DNA of 64,000 bases, taken from NCBI RefSeq assembly GCF_039871875.1, contig NZ_JBDPMD010000041.1, forward strand, positions 24,707-88,706. Reading direction: 5' to 3'. Below, in pieces: positions 41,781-49,377 of the stretch. Made by a program: the position numbers and the translations under genes. The stretch comes from Sphaerisporangium sp039871875 (lineage in GTDB: Bacteria; Actinomycetota; Actinomycetes; Streptosporangiales; Streptosporangiaceae). Each line of letters opens with the position of its first letter. Position 1 is the first letter of the stretch. Under the pieces are notes generated by a model. The model did not search any database. It saw only the letters and a list, made by a program, of their open reading frames with translations, and had not been told where the DNA came from.

Positions 41781-42601
41781 GCGGGGTCGCCAGGGGCGGG
41801 GGCGAAGGGGTGCTTGAGGCGGGTGCCGGGGGGGAGGTCGCGGCGGACGTACCACTCGGTGCCGAAGACGAGGCGGTACAGGGGGCCGGGGGTGCGGAGC
41901 ATCACGCCCAGGGTGCGTTCCGAGTCGCCGCCGCTGGCCTGGGTGGCGTGGGCGGACATGCTGGCGCGCTTCTGCCGGGTGTATTTGCGGACGTTGACGC
42001 GGTGGGTGATGGCGTCGCCGGGGGAGTAGGCGAGCTCGAAGGAGCGCATGTCGAACTCGGGGGGGAAACGGTGGACCTTCTGGGCCAGGCGTAGCGCCTT
42101 CAGCAGAGGGTCGCGGTTGACGGTGGCCTCCAGGAGGATGGGGGTCCCGGCGATCACCGCGGCCCGGCTGCCCACCCGGTGGACCTGGACGTGGTCGGGG
42201 TGGCCGTAGCCGCCGGCGGGGTCGTAGATGGTCAGGAGGTCGGCGTTCTCGTCCTTCAGTACGGTGGCGAGGCGGTGGGCGGCCTCCTCGATGTCGGCGT
42301 CGATGAAGGCGTTGTCGGGGCGGTCGGTGCCGCCGTCGCCGCTCTCGGTGAGGCCAGAGTCGCCGTAGCCGAGCAGGACGACGCGGGCGACGCCGAGGAC
42401 GGCGGCCGAGGCGTACAGCTCGGCGGTGCGGGCCTCGGCCAGTTCCTCGCCGTGGGGCAGGTCGGCCAGGCCGCGTTCGCCGGCGGTGGCGACGACGAGC
42501 ACCACGCGGTGGCCCTCGGCCGCGAGCATCGCCATGGTCCCGGCCGTCAGCAGGGCCTCGTCGTCGGGATGGGCGTGGAAGAACACCGCGGTGCGTGCCA
42601 T
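41777..42601 (-). CDS. PIG-L/LmbE-family zinc deacetylase
   Basis: A 274-residue protein of the PIG-L family (MshB, Mca and LmbE relatives). The zinc-binding motif is AVFFHAHPDDEALL near the start, with the third ligand in GGYGHPDHVQVHRVG. VVLVVATAGERGLADLPHGE and VLLGYGDSGL match the sugar-binding loops. These enzymes remove N-acetyl from GlcNAc-linked compounds or cleave amide bonds in mycothiol metabolism. The particular substrate is not deducible. The ATG is at 42601. The next gene, divergent, is a family-4 glycosyltransferase, a pairing seen in small glycoside pathways. Confidence 0.87.
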   Translation of the reverse strand: MARTAVFFHAHPDDEALLTAGTMAMLAAEGHRVVLVVATAGERGLADLPHGEELAEARTAELYASAAVLGVARVVLLGYGDSGLTESGDGGTDRPDNAFIDADIEEAAHRLATVLKDENADLLTIYDPAGGYGHPDHVQVHRVGSRAAVIAGTPILLEATVNRDPLLKALRLAQKVHRFPPEFDMRSFELAYSPGDAITHRVNVRKYTRQKRASMSAHATQASGGDSERTLGVMLRTPGPLYRLVFGTEWYVRRDLPPGTRLKHPFAPAPGDPA

Positions 42602-42712
42602 CGCCCAATGATCCCACGTGTCCTTCGGGCAGGAGGCGGCGGTCTCCTGGTAGAGACCGATTTTTTCGTGATCGCGTTTGAAGCGCGGTGAGGGCTCTGA
42701 CAGGCTGGCGGG

Positions 42713-43819
42713 GTGCGGATCCTCCACGTCAGCGACTGTTATCTGCCCCGCCTCGGCGGCATCGAGGTCCAGGTGGCCGATCTGGTGCGGGCGCAGGGCG
42801 AGGCCGGCCACGATGTCGAGGTGGTCACGGCCACGCCGGGGGAGCCCATCCCGGGTGTCCATCGTGTCGTCGCCCCCATGCCCTTCGACCTGCCCGTTCA
42901 CCCGCGCGGTGTGGGCCACATGCTGCGCCTGATGACGGCACGGCGGCCGGACGTCGTGCATGTGCACACCGGCGCGGTGTCGCCGTTCGCCTGGATGGGG
43001 GTGCGGGCCGCGTCCCGGGCGGGCCTGCCCGTGGTGGTGACCGTGCACAGCATGTGGGACCCGGTGACCCGCGCGCTGTACCGCGGCCTGGACTCGATGT
43101 TCGGCTGGAGCCGCTGGTCCCTCGCCGCCACCGCCGTGAGCCGCGCCGCCGCCCGGCCCGTACGCGCCGTGGCGGGCCCCCGCGTCCCCGTGGACGTGGT
43201 CTCCAACGGCCTCGACCTGTCCTCCTGGCGCCCCCGCCCCGGCGAGGTCCCCCCGCCGCGCGGCGACGAGGTGCACATCGTCGCGGTCGGCCGCCTGGCC
43301 CCGAGGAAACAACCGGTCCGCTTACTGAAACTCCTGCACGAGGCCCGCCTGCGCGTCCCCCGCACCATCCCCATGCGCGCCACCCTGGTGGGCGACGGTC
43401 CCGCCCGGGGCGCCATGGAACGGTTCGCCCGCTCCCACGGCATGGACGGCTGGGTGTCCCTCCCCGGCCGCTACACCCGCGACCAGATCCGCTCCCTCCT
43501 CATGTCCGCCGACGTCTTCGTGGCCCCCGCCCCCCGAGAGTCCTTCGGCATCGCCGCCCTGGAGGCCCGCGCCGCCGGCGTCCCCGTGGTCGCCCGTGCC
43601 CAGAGCGGCGTCGCCGACTTCGTCCGCCCCGGCAAGGAGGGGCTCCTCGGCCGCAGCTTCCACGAGCTCGTCGTGGCGGTCACCCGCCTGACCCGAGACC
43701 CGGCCCTGCGTGAGTCCATCGCCGCCAACAACCGCGAGACCGAGCCCACCCGCTGCGCCTGGCCGAACGTCCTCGCCGGCTTCGACCACTCGTACAAGGT
43801 CGCCGCCGGCCAGGCCTGA
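42713..43819 (+). CDS. Family-4 glycosyltransferase
   Basis: A 368-residue GT-B glycosyltransferase. The acceptor domain begins RILHVSDCYLPRLGGIEVQV, with ADLVRAQGEAGHDVEVVTAT. The donor domain has HIVAVGRLAPRKQPVRLLKL and the GT4 E-x7-E motif in APAPRESFGIAALEARAAGV. It transfers a sugar with retention of configuration, often to lipid or small-molecule acceptors such as inositol. The start is GTG at 42713. It is 111 bases from the divergent PIG-L deacetylase; MshA/MshB-type and phosphoinositol pathways use such pairs, but direct evidence is lacking. Confidence 0.87.
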   Translation: MRILHVSDCYLPRLGGIEVQVADLVRAQGEAGHDVEVVTATPGEPIPGVHRVVAPMPFDLPVHPRGVGHMLRLMTARRPDVVHVHTGAVSPFAWMGVRAASRAGLPVVVTVHSMWDPVTRALYRGLDSMFGWSRWSLAATAVSRAAARPVRAVAGPRVPVDVVSNGLDLSSWRPRPGEVPPPRGDEVHIVAVGRLAPRKQPVRLLKLLHEARLRVPRTIPMRATLVGDGPARGAMERFARSHGMDGWVSLPGRYTRDQIRSLLMSADVFVAPAPRESFGIAALEARAAGVPVVARAQSGVADFVRPGKEGLLGRSFHELVVAVTRLTRDPALRESIAANNRETEPTRCAWPNVLAGFDHSYKVAAGQA

Positions 43820-43906
43820 TCACGGGGTGCGACGGCCCTCGGCCGGGCCCGTGACGTCACAGATCCGTAAGAGGTGGCAGGGGCTTTCCGCTGTAGCGTT
43901 CGCAAA

Positions 43907-43933
43907 ATGATCGAGGAACCCCACGCCGCATGA
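43907..43933 (+). CDS. Eight-codon upstream ORF overlapping the methyltransferase start
   Basis: ATG at 43907 opens an eight-residue frame (MIEEPHAA) whose TGA overlaps the ATG of the methyltransferase gene (ATGA at 43930-43933). The arrangement would allow termination-reinitiation coupling. No ribosome site is visible before either start, so this is a tentative leader peptide. Confidence 0.3.
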   Translation: MIEEPHAA

Positions 43934-44541
43934 TCGGCGCTTTCTACGAGCACGCGCTGTGCGGACGGGACGTGGACGTCGAGTACGCCGGCGGCGAGAT
44001 CCGGCCCCTGGCGGCGGAGCGCTGGTCGCGGCCCATCGAGGGCGACGAGGGAATGCTGGCCAGGTGCGCGGGCCCGACGCTGGACGTCGGGTCGGGGCCG
44101 GGCCGGTTGACCGCGGCGCTGGCCCGCAGGGGCGTCCCGGTCCTCGGTGTCGACATCTCCCCGCTGGCCGTGGCCCTGACCCGCCGGGCCGGAGGCCCCG
44201 CGCTCTGCGGGAGCGTCTTCGGGCCGTTGCCCGGCACCGGCCGGTGGGCCGTGGCGCTGCTGGCGGACGGCAACATCGGGATCGGCGGCGACCCTGCCGC
44301 CCTGCTGCTGCGGCTGCGTGAGCTGGTGCGGCCGGGTGGCACGGTGATCGCCGAGCTCGCGCCGCCGGGGTCGCCGGGCGGGGTGCACAGGGTGCGGCTG
44401 CGGCACGGCGGACGCGCGGGCGACTGGTTCCCGTGGGCCACGGTCCCGGCCGACGGGGTGGCCCCGCTCGCCCGGAGGTGCGGCTTCCGGTCCACCGACC
44501 ACTGGGACGAGGCGGGACGATGGTTCGCCGCCCTGAGCTGA
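43930..44541 (+). CDS. Class I SAM-dependent methyltransferase
   Basis: A 203-residue protein with a Rossmann-type methyltransferase fold. Motif I is LDVGSGPGRLT (residues 51-61), motif II VLGVDISPLAVALTRRAGG, and motif III-like LRELVRPGGTVIAELAPPG. The early residues (FYEHALCGRDVDVEYAGGEI) are not the usual family start and could contribute to substrate binding. The substrate is unknown. The ATG at 43930 overlaps the stop of a tiny upstream frame, and the upstream 110 bases include the palindrome GTGACGTCAC at 43851-43860. Confidence 0.85.
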   Translation: MIGAFYEHALCGRDVDVEYAGGEIRPLAAERWSRPIEGDEGMLARCAGPTLDVGSGPGRLTAALARRGVPVLGVDISPLAVALTRRAGGPALCGSVFGPLPGTGRWAVALLADGNIGIGGDPAALLLRLRELVRPGGTVIAELAPPGSPGGVHRVRLRHGGRAGDWFPWATVPADGVAPLARRCGFRSTDHWDEAGRWFAALS

Positions 44542-44593
44542 CGTGCCCGCGTGTCCGGGCGGGGGCGTGCCCGTCCGGGACGGTGGTGACCGG

Positions 44594-44623
44594 CCGGGCC
44601 GCGGACCTCGGTCCACGGCCCGG
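44594..44623. terminator. Bidirectional terminator between convergent genes
   Basis: CCGGGCCG-C-GGACC and GGTCC-A-CGGCCCGG form a 13-bp stem with one mismatch and a 2-base loop. It lies between the stop codons of the plus-strand methyltransferase and the minus-strand beta-helix gene. Confidence 0.8.
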
Positions 44624-44632
44624 CGGCGCGGG

Positions 44633-46522
44633 TCAGGGGGCCGGGTAGTCGGTGATGTACACCGGGGAACCGATCCTGGTGGTGTCGGCGGGGGCGCCGA
44701 CGCCGTTGACGACGTGGTCGATGGTGCCGGCGCTGAGGTTGACGGTCATGATGTGGTGCAGCTTCACGCCGGGGGTGTCGGGCACCTCGAAGCCGTTCTC
44801 GGTGTGGATGGACGGGTTGTTCTGGTTGAAGACGTAGACGCCGCCGCCGTAAAGGGTGTGCTTCTTCACCCGGTCGCCCACCTTGTAGCCGGCGTACCCC
44901 TCGACGTCGCCGTTCATCCAGTCCGCCTGGGTCGGCGGGTCGTACGGCAGCTCGTTCTGGTAGAGGATCGTCGTGCCGTTCTCGCCGTTCCAGACGGTGT
45001 TGTAGCGCTGGAAGTGCTCGACGAACAGGCCCGTCGCGGTCACGTTGTCGCCGTTGACGACGGCGCCGTAGCGGCCGGTGTTGGTGTTCCAGCGCTCGGT
45101 GTCGGTGAAGCCCTCCACGCCGTGGTCGCCGCGCCACACCCAGGTGTGGTCGATGAGCACGTTGTCGCTGTTGACCTCCAGCGCGATCTCGGTCCTGCCG
45201 ACGTGCGGGCCGCCGACGCGGAAGTACACGTCGGACAGGGTGGCCGGGTCGTTCGCCGTGCCCCGGTGCCCGTGGCCGTTCTGCTTCCTGCCCATCCGGA
45301 GCAGGACCGGCGACTTCTCCAGGCCCGCGTCGATGGTGACGCCGGCGACGACGACGCCGGGGACGTCGGCGACGTCCAGCGGGGTCGAGCCGCGTACGGC
45401 GGTGAGTGTGGCGTGCCCGAGGCCGAGGACCACCGTGCCGGCGCGCTTGACCTCGATGCTGCGCGCGACGTCGTACACGCCGGGGGTGAGCAGCAGGTGC
45501 CTGCCGCGGGCGAGCTGGCTGTTGATGGTCTGGACCGAGTCCGAGGGCTTGGCGACGAAGAAGTCGGAGATCGGCACCGTACGGCCGGGGGTCATGCCGT
45601 CCGCCCAGGTGACGCCGCTGGTGTTCCGCCGCGCGCTCGGCACGCGCACGTTGTACCTGCCGCGCGAGTCGACGAACAGGTACGGCTTCTCGCGGCTGAG
45701 GGGCGTGGTGGCGAGGGTGGTGTAGGGCGGGTCGGGGAACGTGGCGTCGGCCGGGGCGCCGACGACGCCCGAGAAGACCTGGTTCCACACCGCGTTGGAC
45801 CAGCCGCCGATCTCGCTGTTGCGGGTCAGCCACTGCTGCTGCGAGCCGTTGGTGACGGCAGGCAGCCTGGAGTCGGCGATGAAGCCGCCGCTGGCGTACT
45901 GCGGGCCGGCGGTGCAGTAGTCCATCAGCGAAAGCGTGCCGCCGCCGACGTTGAGACGGCGCATGGACACGGCCTGGGAGACGGCCCAGAAGTTCGCCGA
46001 CGCGCGGCAGCCGTCCTGGCCGGCCGCGTTGATGTTGATCGAGAGGTTCGACAGGGTGCGCCAGAAGTTGACGAGCGCGAGGCAGTTGCCGGTGCCGCCG
46101 TCCGCCAGGCAGCGGTTGTACACCTCGACCTTGCCGTTGATGACGACGTCGGCGGGGGAGGCGCCGAGACCGGCGATCTCGGTGTAGTAGCCGACCTTGA
46201 TCTGGAGCGGCTGCTCGGCCGTGCCGTACGTGCCCGGCTTGAAGAGGTAGGCGTGGCGCGCGGTGCCCATCTCGTCGTCGACCTGCGCGGCGTGGGCCGC
46301 GTCGAGGACCGCCTGGATCTCGCCGACCGGCATGCCCGGGTCGAAGACGGTCACGTCGCCCCCGAGGTCAGGAGTGCGGGGTTCGGGGGAGGCGGCCGTG
46401 GCCGTGCCGGTCGTCATGACGGCGCTCATCAGCACGATGCCGAGCGTGAAGGCGCGGCCGGGACGCGCACGGCGCGGGGACCGCCTCGACAGGGCCTCGT
46501 CACCGGGAGGCTGGGTCGTCAT
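44633..46522 (-). CDS. Secreted right-handed beta-helix protein, GH55/pectate-lyase-like
   Basis: A 629-residue secreted protein. The signal peptide has twin Arg and a long hydrophobic core (FTLGIVLMSAVMTTGTATAA). The body holds two beta-helix-like regions: VTVFDPGMPVGEIQAVLDAA with LFKPGTYGTAEQPLQIKVGY (the HLLLTPGVYDV block repeats later), and LSDVYFRVGGPHVGRTEIAL. TWVWRGDHGVEGFTDTERWN lies in the second half, with VFVEHFQRYNT-type turns. These are typical of exo-beta-1,3-glucanase (GH55) or pectate-lyase-superfamily folds found in Streptomyces secretomes. No catalytic residue can be assigned. A LacI-type palindrome sits about 140 bases upstream. Confidence 0.8.
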   Translation of the reverse strand: MTTQPPGDEALSRRSPRRARPGRAFTLGIVLMSAVMTTGTATAASPEPRTPDLGGDVTVFDPGMPVGEIQAVLDAAHAAQVDDEMGTARHAYLFKPGTYGTAEQPLQIKVGYYTEIAGLGASPADVVINGKVEVYNRCLADGGTGNCLALVNFWRTLSNLSININAAGQDGCRASANFWAVSQAVSMRRLNVGGGTLSLMDYCTAGPQYASGGFIADSRLPAVTNGSQQQWLTRNSEIGGWSNAVWNQVFSGVVGAPADATFPDPPYTTLATTPLSREKPYLFVDSRGRYNVRVPSARRNTSGVTWADGMTPGRTVPISDFFVAKPSDSVQTINSQLARGRHLLLTPGVYDVARSIEVKRAGTVVLGLGHATLTAVRGSTPLDVADVPGVVVAGVTIDAGLEKSPVLLRMGRKQNGHGHRGTANDPATLSDVYFRVGGPHVGRTEIALEVNSDNVLIDHTWVWRGDHGVEGFTDTERWNTNTGRYGAVVNGDNVTATGLFVEHFQRYNTVWNGENGTTILYQNELPYDPPTQADWMNGDVEGYAGYKVGDRVKKHTLYGGGVYVFNQNNPSIHTENGFEVPDTPGVKLHHIMTVNLSAGTIDHVVNGVGAPADTTRIGSPVYITDYPAP

Positions 46523-46661
46523 CCTGGGTCATCCTTTCGAGGGGGGTAGCCGAGGCGGGGCGGCGATCCGGCGTAATCGCTCTCGCGTGCCGGGCCGCTG
46601 GGGTGCCGCCGTCGAACTGGCTGCTCAGGGGGACAAGCCGGTCGCCACGAGGCGAGAGCGA

Positions 46662-46673
46662 GAGAGCGCTCTC
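46662..46673. promoter_or_regulatory. LacI/CcpA-like operator GAGAGCGCTCTC
   Basis: GAGAGCGCTCTC is a perfect 12-bp palindrome with the central CG step typical of LacI-family operators. It lies about 140 bases upstream of the minus-strand beta-helix gene, within the 321-bp gap 46523-46843. A related half-site (AATCGCTCTCGCG) lies near 46578. Sugar-dependent repression of the carbohydrate-active gene is plausible. Confidence 0.6.
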
Positions 46674-46803
46674 CCATCGCCCCGGGCTTCGATCAGGTCG
46701 TGAAGGATGGGTTGGGATGTTTCTACCGTGTGAACCACTGCCTGTGCTAGATCCGGCACCCCTTGATTTCCGGCGCGGCCTGTGCCGTGGCGCCGGGCAC
46801 GCG

Positions 46804-46841
46804 GGACGGCCCGCCGGGCCTTCCGGTCCGGCGGGCCGTCC
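46804..46841 (-). terminator. Perfect 12-bp terminator after the esterase gene
   Basis: GGACGGCCCGCC (46804-46815) and GGCGGGCCGTCC (46830-46841) form a perfect stem around a 14-base loop, directly after the stop codon of the minus-strand esterase gene. Confidence 0.85.
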
Positions 46842-46843
46842 GG

Positions 46844-47824
46844 TCAGGAGGACCGCAGCGCGGTGAGGAGCAGGGGCAGGGAGCGGTGGAGTTCCCGTTC
46901 CCAGTACGCCGGGCTGTGGGTGCCGGGGCCGTAGAAGTCGGTGGTCAGGCGGACGCCGGCCCGCTCCAGGCGGTCGGCGAGGGAGCGGTTCAGCGTGTCG
47001 AGGAACGCCTCGGTCTCGTCGAACGGCTCACCGGGCGCGTCCAGAGGGCCGGGACGGCCGTCGCCGCCCGCCAGGAAGACGGGGATGGGGCGCAGGCGGT
47101 GGGCCAGGGCGTAGGGGTCGTGGCTGCGCCAGTTGGCGCGCTGCTCGACGGGGTCGCCCCAGAGGCCGCGGTACTCCGGGGCCACCTCGAACGCCTCCCG
47201 CCACCGGCGGACGTGCTCGGGGTGCAGCAGGTGGACGGGGCCGCTGTAGCTGGCGGCGGCGCGGAACAGGCCGGGGTGGCGGGCGGCGTACACCAGGGCG
47301 CCGTATCCCCCCATGGACAGGCCCGCGACGACCCGCCGCGTCCCGGCGCCGTAACCGCGTTCGAGGATGCCGCGCACCTCGCTCAGGTGGAACGTCTCCC
47401 ACGCCGCCCCGCCGTTCCACCAGTCCGTGTAGTAGCCGGCGTCGGCGTCGGGCATCACGACCAGGACGTCGCGCAACTCGGGGAGCCGTTCGACGTCGCT
47501 GTCCTTCGTCCACGCCTCGTGCGAGTCGCCGAGGCCGTGCAGCAGGTAGAGGACCGGCCAGCGGTCACGCGGGCCGCGGCGCTCCCAGCCGTCCGGGGTG
47601 AGCAGCCGCACCTTCGCCGTACGGGCGAGCGCGGGGGAGTCGACGGTCAGGTCGACGATCCGGGGGCTTGTCCGCTCCTCCGCGACGACACGCGCCTGGG
47701 GCGGCGCGGCGGCCGCGGCCTGCGCGGGGGTGAGCATGGCTGTGGTGGACAGTGCGATCAGGGCGGCGGCGAGGGCCGACAAGGCCCGCGGCCGCACCAT
47801 GCGTCTCATCGAGATCATGGGCAC
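46844..47824 (-). CDS. Secreted alpha/beta-hydrolase, esterase-D/antigen-85-like
   Basis: A 326-residue exported alpha/beta-hydrolase. The signal sequence (LSALAAALIALSTTAMLTPA) ends near AQA. The fold shows WPVLYLLHGLGDSHEAWTKD, MPDADAGYYTDWWNGGAAWE, the nucleophile elbow VVAGLSMGGYGALVYAARHP and the terminal His in DFYGPGTHSPAYW. This arrangement is that of esterase-D/acyltransferase proteins, including mycolyltransferases, but no mycolyl marker is present and the organism need not make mycolates. It likely cleaves or transfers acyl esters outside the cell. Start is at 47824 or the nearby ATG at 47809. Confidence 0.85.
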   Translation of the reverse strand: MPMISMRRMVRPRALSALAAALIALSTTAMLTPAQAAAAAPPQARVVAEERTSPRIVDLTVDSPALARTAKVRLLTPDGWERRGPRDRWPVLYLLHGLGDSHEAWTKDSDVERLPELRDVLVVMPDADAGYYTDWWNGGAAWETFHLSEVRGILERGYGAGTRRVVAGLSMGGYGALVYAARHPGLFRAAASYSGPVHLLHPEHVRRWREAFEVAPEYRGLWGDPVEQRANWRSHDPYALAHRLRPIPVFLAGGDGRPGPLDAPGEPFDETEAFLDTLNRSLADRLERAGVRLTTDFYGPGTHSPAYWERELHRSLPLLLTALRSS

Positions 47825-47992
47825 ATCGTGGGCCGCCGCCGGTGGTCACGGCATCGGGCGCCGCCCCGGTGCGGGCCCTGACCGTACCCTGATCCGTCTC
47901 CGTCCGGGCCGCCTCACGCGGGCGGCTCGGTCACAGGCGCGTGATCGGCATCGAGTACAGGAAGTCCCCAGGGAGAGGGGTGGGACAGAAGG

Positions 47993-48088
47993 TCAAAAAG
48001 GGAGGACCCGGCCCGTGGGGGTGCGGAGGTCCAGAGGGGCGGGGGAGGTCGGGGGCTTGGGGCGCTGGGTGATGAGGATCCGCTTCAT
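47993..48088 (-). CDS. Putative 31-residue proline-rich peptide
   Basis: ATG at 48088 has AAAGGAG at ideal spacing and opens 31 codons, almost all ending in G or C, before TGA at 47993. The peptide begins MKRILITQ, continues with KPPTSPAPL and ends in GRVLPF. It is basic and Pro/Thr-rich without a signal peptide. It lies 168 bases upstream of the esterase gene on the same strand, so it may be a leader or regulatory peptide, or a peptide precursor. No modifying enzyme is nearby. I do not recognise a family. Confidence 0.5.
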   Translation of the reverse strand: MKRILITQRPKPPTSPAPLDLRTPTGRVLPF

Positions 48089-48370
48089 GGCCTGCTCCTT
48101 TGGTACGGGTGCACGCTTCCCTCGTTCCTCGTCGGCGATCGGGTCGTCGGACGGCGCGGCGAGCCGAGGTTGGGTGGACCCGGCCTCACCTCCTGTTTAC
48201 CCTTTACCGACCTATCGCAGACGTTCGCGACCCCAGTTTGTTCGATCTTGATGAGGGTGGTAACCCCTAGTGGGCACCCTCCGACGGCGGGCTGGGGGTC
48301 GGGTGGGGGTGCCCCTACCTGGTATGTTGCGGCGGGTCGGCATATCCGCAGCGTAAAAACCTCATGTTTC

Positions 48371-48391
48371 CAACAAAGTCATGCTTTGTTG
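48371..48391. terminator. AT-rich inverted repeat CAACAAAG...CTTTGTTG
   Basis: CAACAAAG (48371-48378) and CTTTGTTG (48384-48391) are perfect inverted copies around a 5-base loop. They lie 5 bases after the stop of the acyl-CoA dehydrogenase fragment. The low GC is unlike nearby terminators, so this could be an operator or a leftover of a mobile element. Confidence 0.4.
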
Positions 48392-48396
48392 CAATC

Positions 48397-48612
48397 TCAC
48401 ACCTCGGTTAGCGGCTCGGGTAGAACTGGGGCAGGGTCTCCGGCGATCATCGTGCCGAGGCGGAGGGCTTGTTCCGTGGCGCCGCCGAGAGTGAATTCGA
48501 GTTGTTTGGCGTGCAGGAAGTAGCGGTGGACGAAGTATTCCTCGGCGAAGCCCATTCCGCCGTGGACGTGCACGACCGCGTGGCCGACCCGGTGCCCCGC
48601 GTCGGCGGCCCA
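48397..48612 (-). pseudogene. C-terminal fragment of an acyl-CoA dehydrogenase
   Basis: The minus strand reads WAADAGHRVGHAVVHVHGGM, GFAEEYFVHRYFLHAKQLEF, TLGGATEQALRLGTMIAG and ends EPLTEV-stop. This is the C-terminal helical domain of an acyl-CoA dehydrogenase (the HGGxGF...RY.RDA-type block carrying FAD and substrate contacts). Nothing of the rest of the gene lies upstream on this strand. The missing preceding piece is present in the opposite orientation directly next to it (48613-48722). Confidence 0.75.
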
Positions 48613-48722
48613 TCGATGTGGAGACCATCCGCCTCACCACCTGGCAGGCCGCCTGGCTCCTCTCGCCCGAAGCCGCAGCCCCGGAGCGGGCACGGGCAGA
48701 GGCGGTCGCCACGGCCAAGTAC
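48613..48722 (+). pseudogene. Inverted internal fragment of the same acyl-CoA dehydrogenase
   Basis: The plus strand reads DVETIRLTTWQAAWLLSPEA and later AVATAKY, the helix that in acyl-CoA dehydrogenases directly precedes the (W)AADAG...HGGxG block. Inverting exactly 48613-48722 joins AKY in frame to WAADAG on the minus strand. So the segment is an inversion of a once continuous gene whose 5' part has been lost. Confidence 0.7.
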
Positions 48723-48728
48723 AAGCGA

Positions 48729-49292
48729 TCAGACCCCCCGCGCCACCAGGTCGAGCACCACCGCCGCCGCCGTCGAGAAGATCGCCGCCGACAACAACCA
48801 GAACCCCCACCGGATCAGCAGGTACTTGCGGCTCACGATCTGGCTGACCCGCCGCACCTGCCCGGAGATGCGCCGCAGGTCCCGCCCGGACACCGACATC
48901 AGCGCGGCGGCCAGCGCCTCACCGCTGTCGTACCGCACGACGTCCCCGAAGTACTCGACGACCTCCTCCTTCCGCGTCCGGTCCGTGCCGAGCCGCGGGT
49001 ACACCGCGCCGGCCAGGCATGCCAGCGAGGCCAGCGCCAGTGCCACACCGGTCCACCACAGCCACTCCACCGCGTCCGAGAGCTGGAACGGCGACCAGCC
49101 GCCCGCCGCCAGGCCGCCCGCGACGGCGCCGATGGCGATCCCGACGATGCCGAGCAGCACCTGCGCCTTGCCGTCCGCCTTGTTGATCTCCTCGCGGGCG
49201 TCGGACAGCAGTCGCGCGGCGTACGCGACGGCCTCCGCCTCAGGACACGGGGGACGGGACGAGCCGAGGACCTTGCCCAGATGACGTAGCAC
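48729..49292 (-). CDS. Pycsar-TM-effector-like membrane protein
   Basis: A protein of about 187 residues with two N-terminal membrane helices and one or two at the C-terminus. The pattern ARLLSDAREEINKADGKAQV, LLGIVGIAIGAVAGGLAAGG, WWTGVALALASLACLAGAVY and YFGDVVRYDSGEALAAALMS matches the PycTM/DUF5706 effector domain of Pycsar antiphage systems and its chromosomal relatives. In Pycsar such proteins open the membrane after a cyclase makes cCMP or cUMP. No cyclase gene is adjacent, so this copy is an orphan or has another trigger. The start is uncertain: GTG 49292 fits best because an earlier start would overlap terC. Confidence 0.6.
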   Translation of the reverse strand: MLRHLGKVLGSSRPPCPEAEAVAYAARLLSDAREEINKADGKAQVLLGIVGIAIGAVAGGLAAGGWSPFQLSDAVEWLWWTGVALALASLACLAGAVYPRLGTDRTRKEEVVEYFGDVVRYDSGEALAAALMSVSGRDLRRISGQVRRVSQIVSRKYLLIRWGFWLLSAAIFSTAAAVVLDLVARGV

Positions 49293-49377
49293 GCTTCGTA
49301 TCCACTCCCTGCGTCGTACGAGGTCGTGGCGTGAGGATGACACCCGCGCCGCGGGTGATCCACTGACAATTACGCAT

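Larger units (their letters stand above)
47825..48396. other. 572-bp region with one small ORF and otherwise no supported gene
   Basis: Only a 31-codon frame at 47993-48088 has coding signals (see that entry). The remainder has no gene support. Near 48270-48345 the sequence is G-rich with repeated GGGGGTC/GGGTGG blocks. At 48371-48391 an 8-bp inverted repeat precedes the acyl-CoA dehydrogenase remnant. Confidence 0.5.

Noticed and set aside
47993..48088. A RiPP biosynthetic cluster around the small peptide
   Set aside because: No radical SAM, cyclodehydratase, lanthipeptide synthetase or B-protein gene lies nearby.
48729..49292. A complete Pycsar defence system
   Set aside because: Only an effector-like membrane protein is seen; neither neighbour encodes a nucleotide cyclase.
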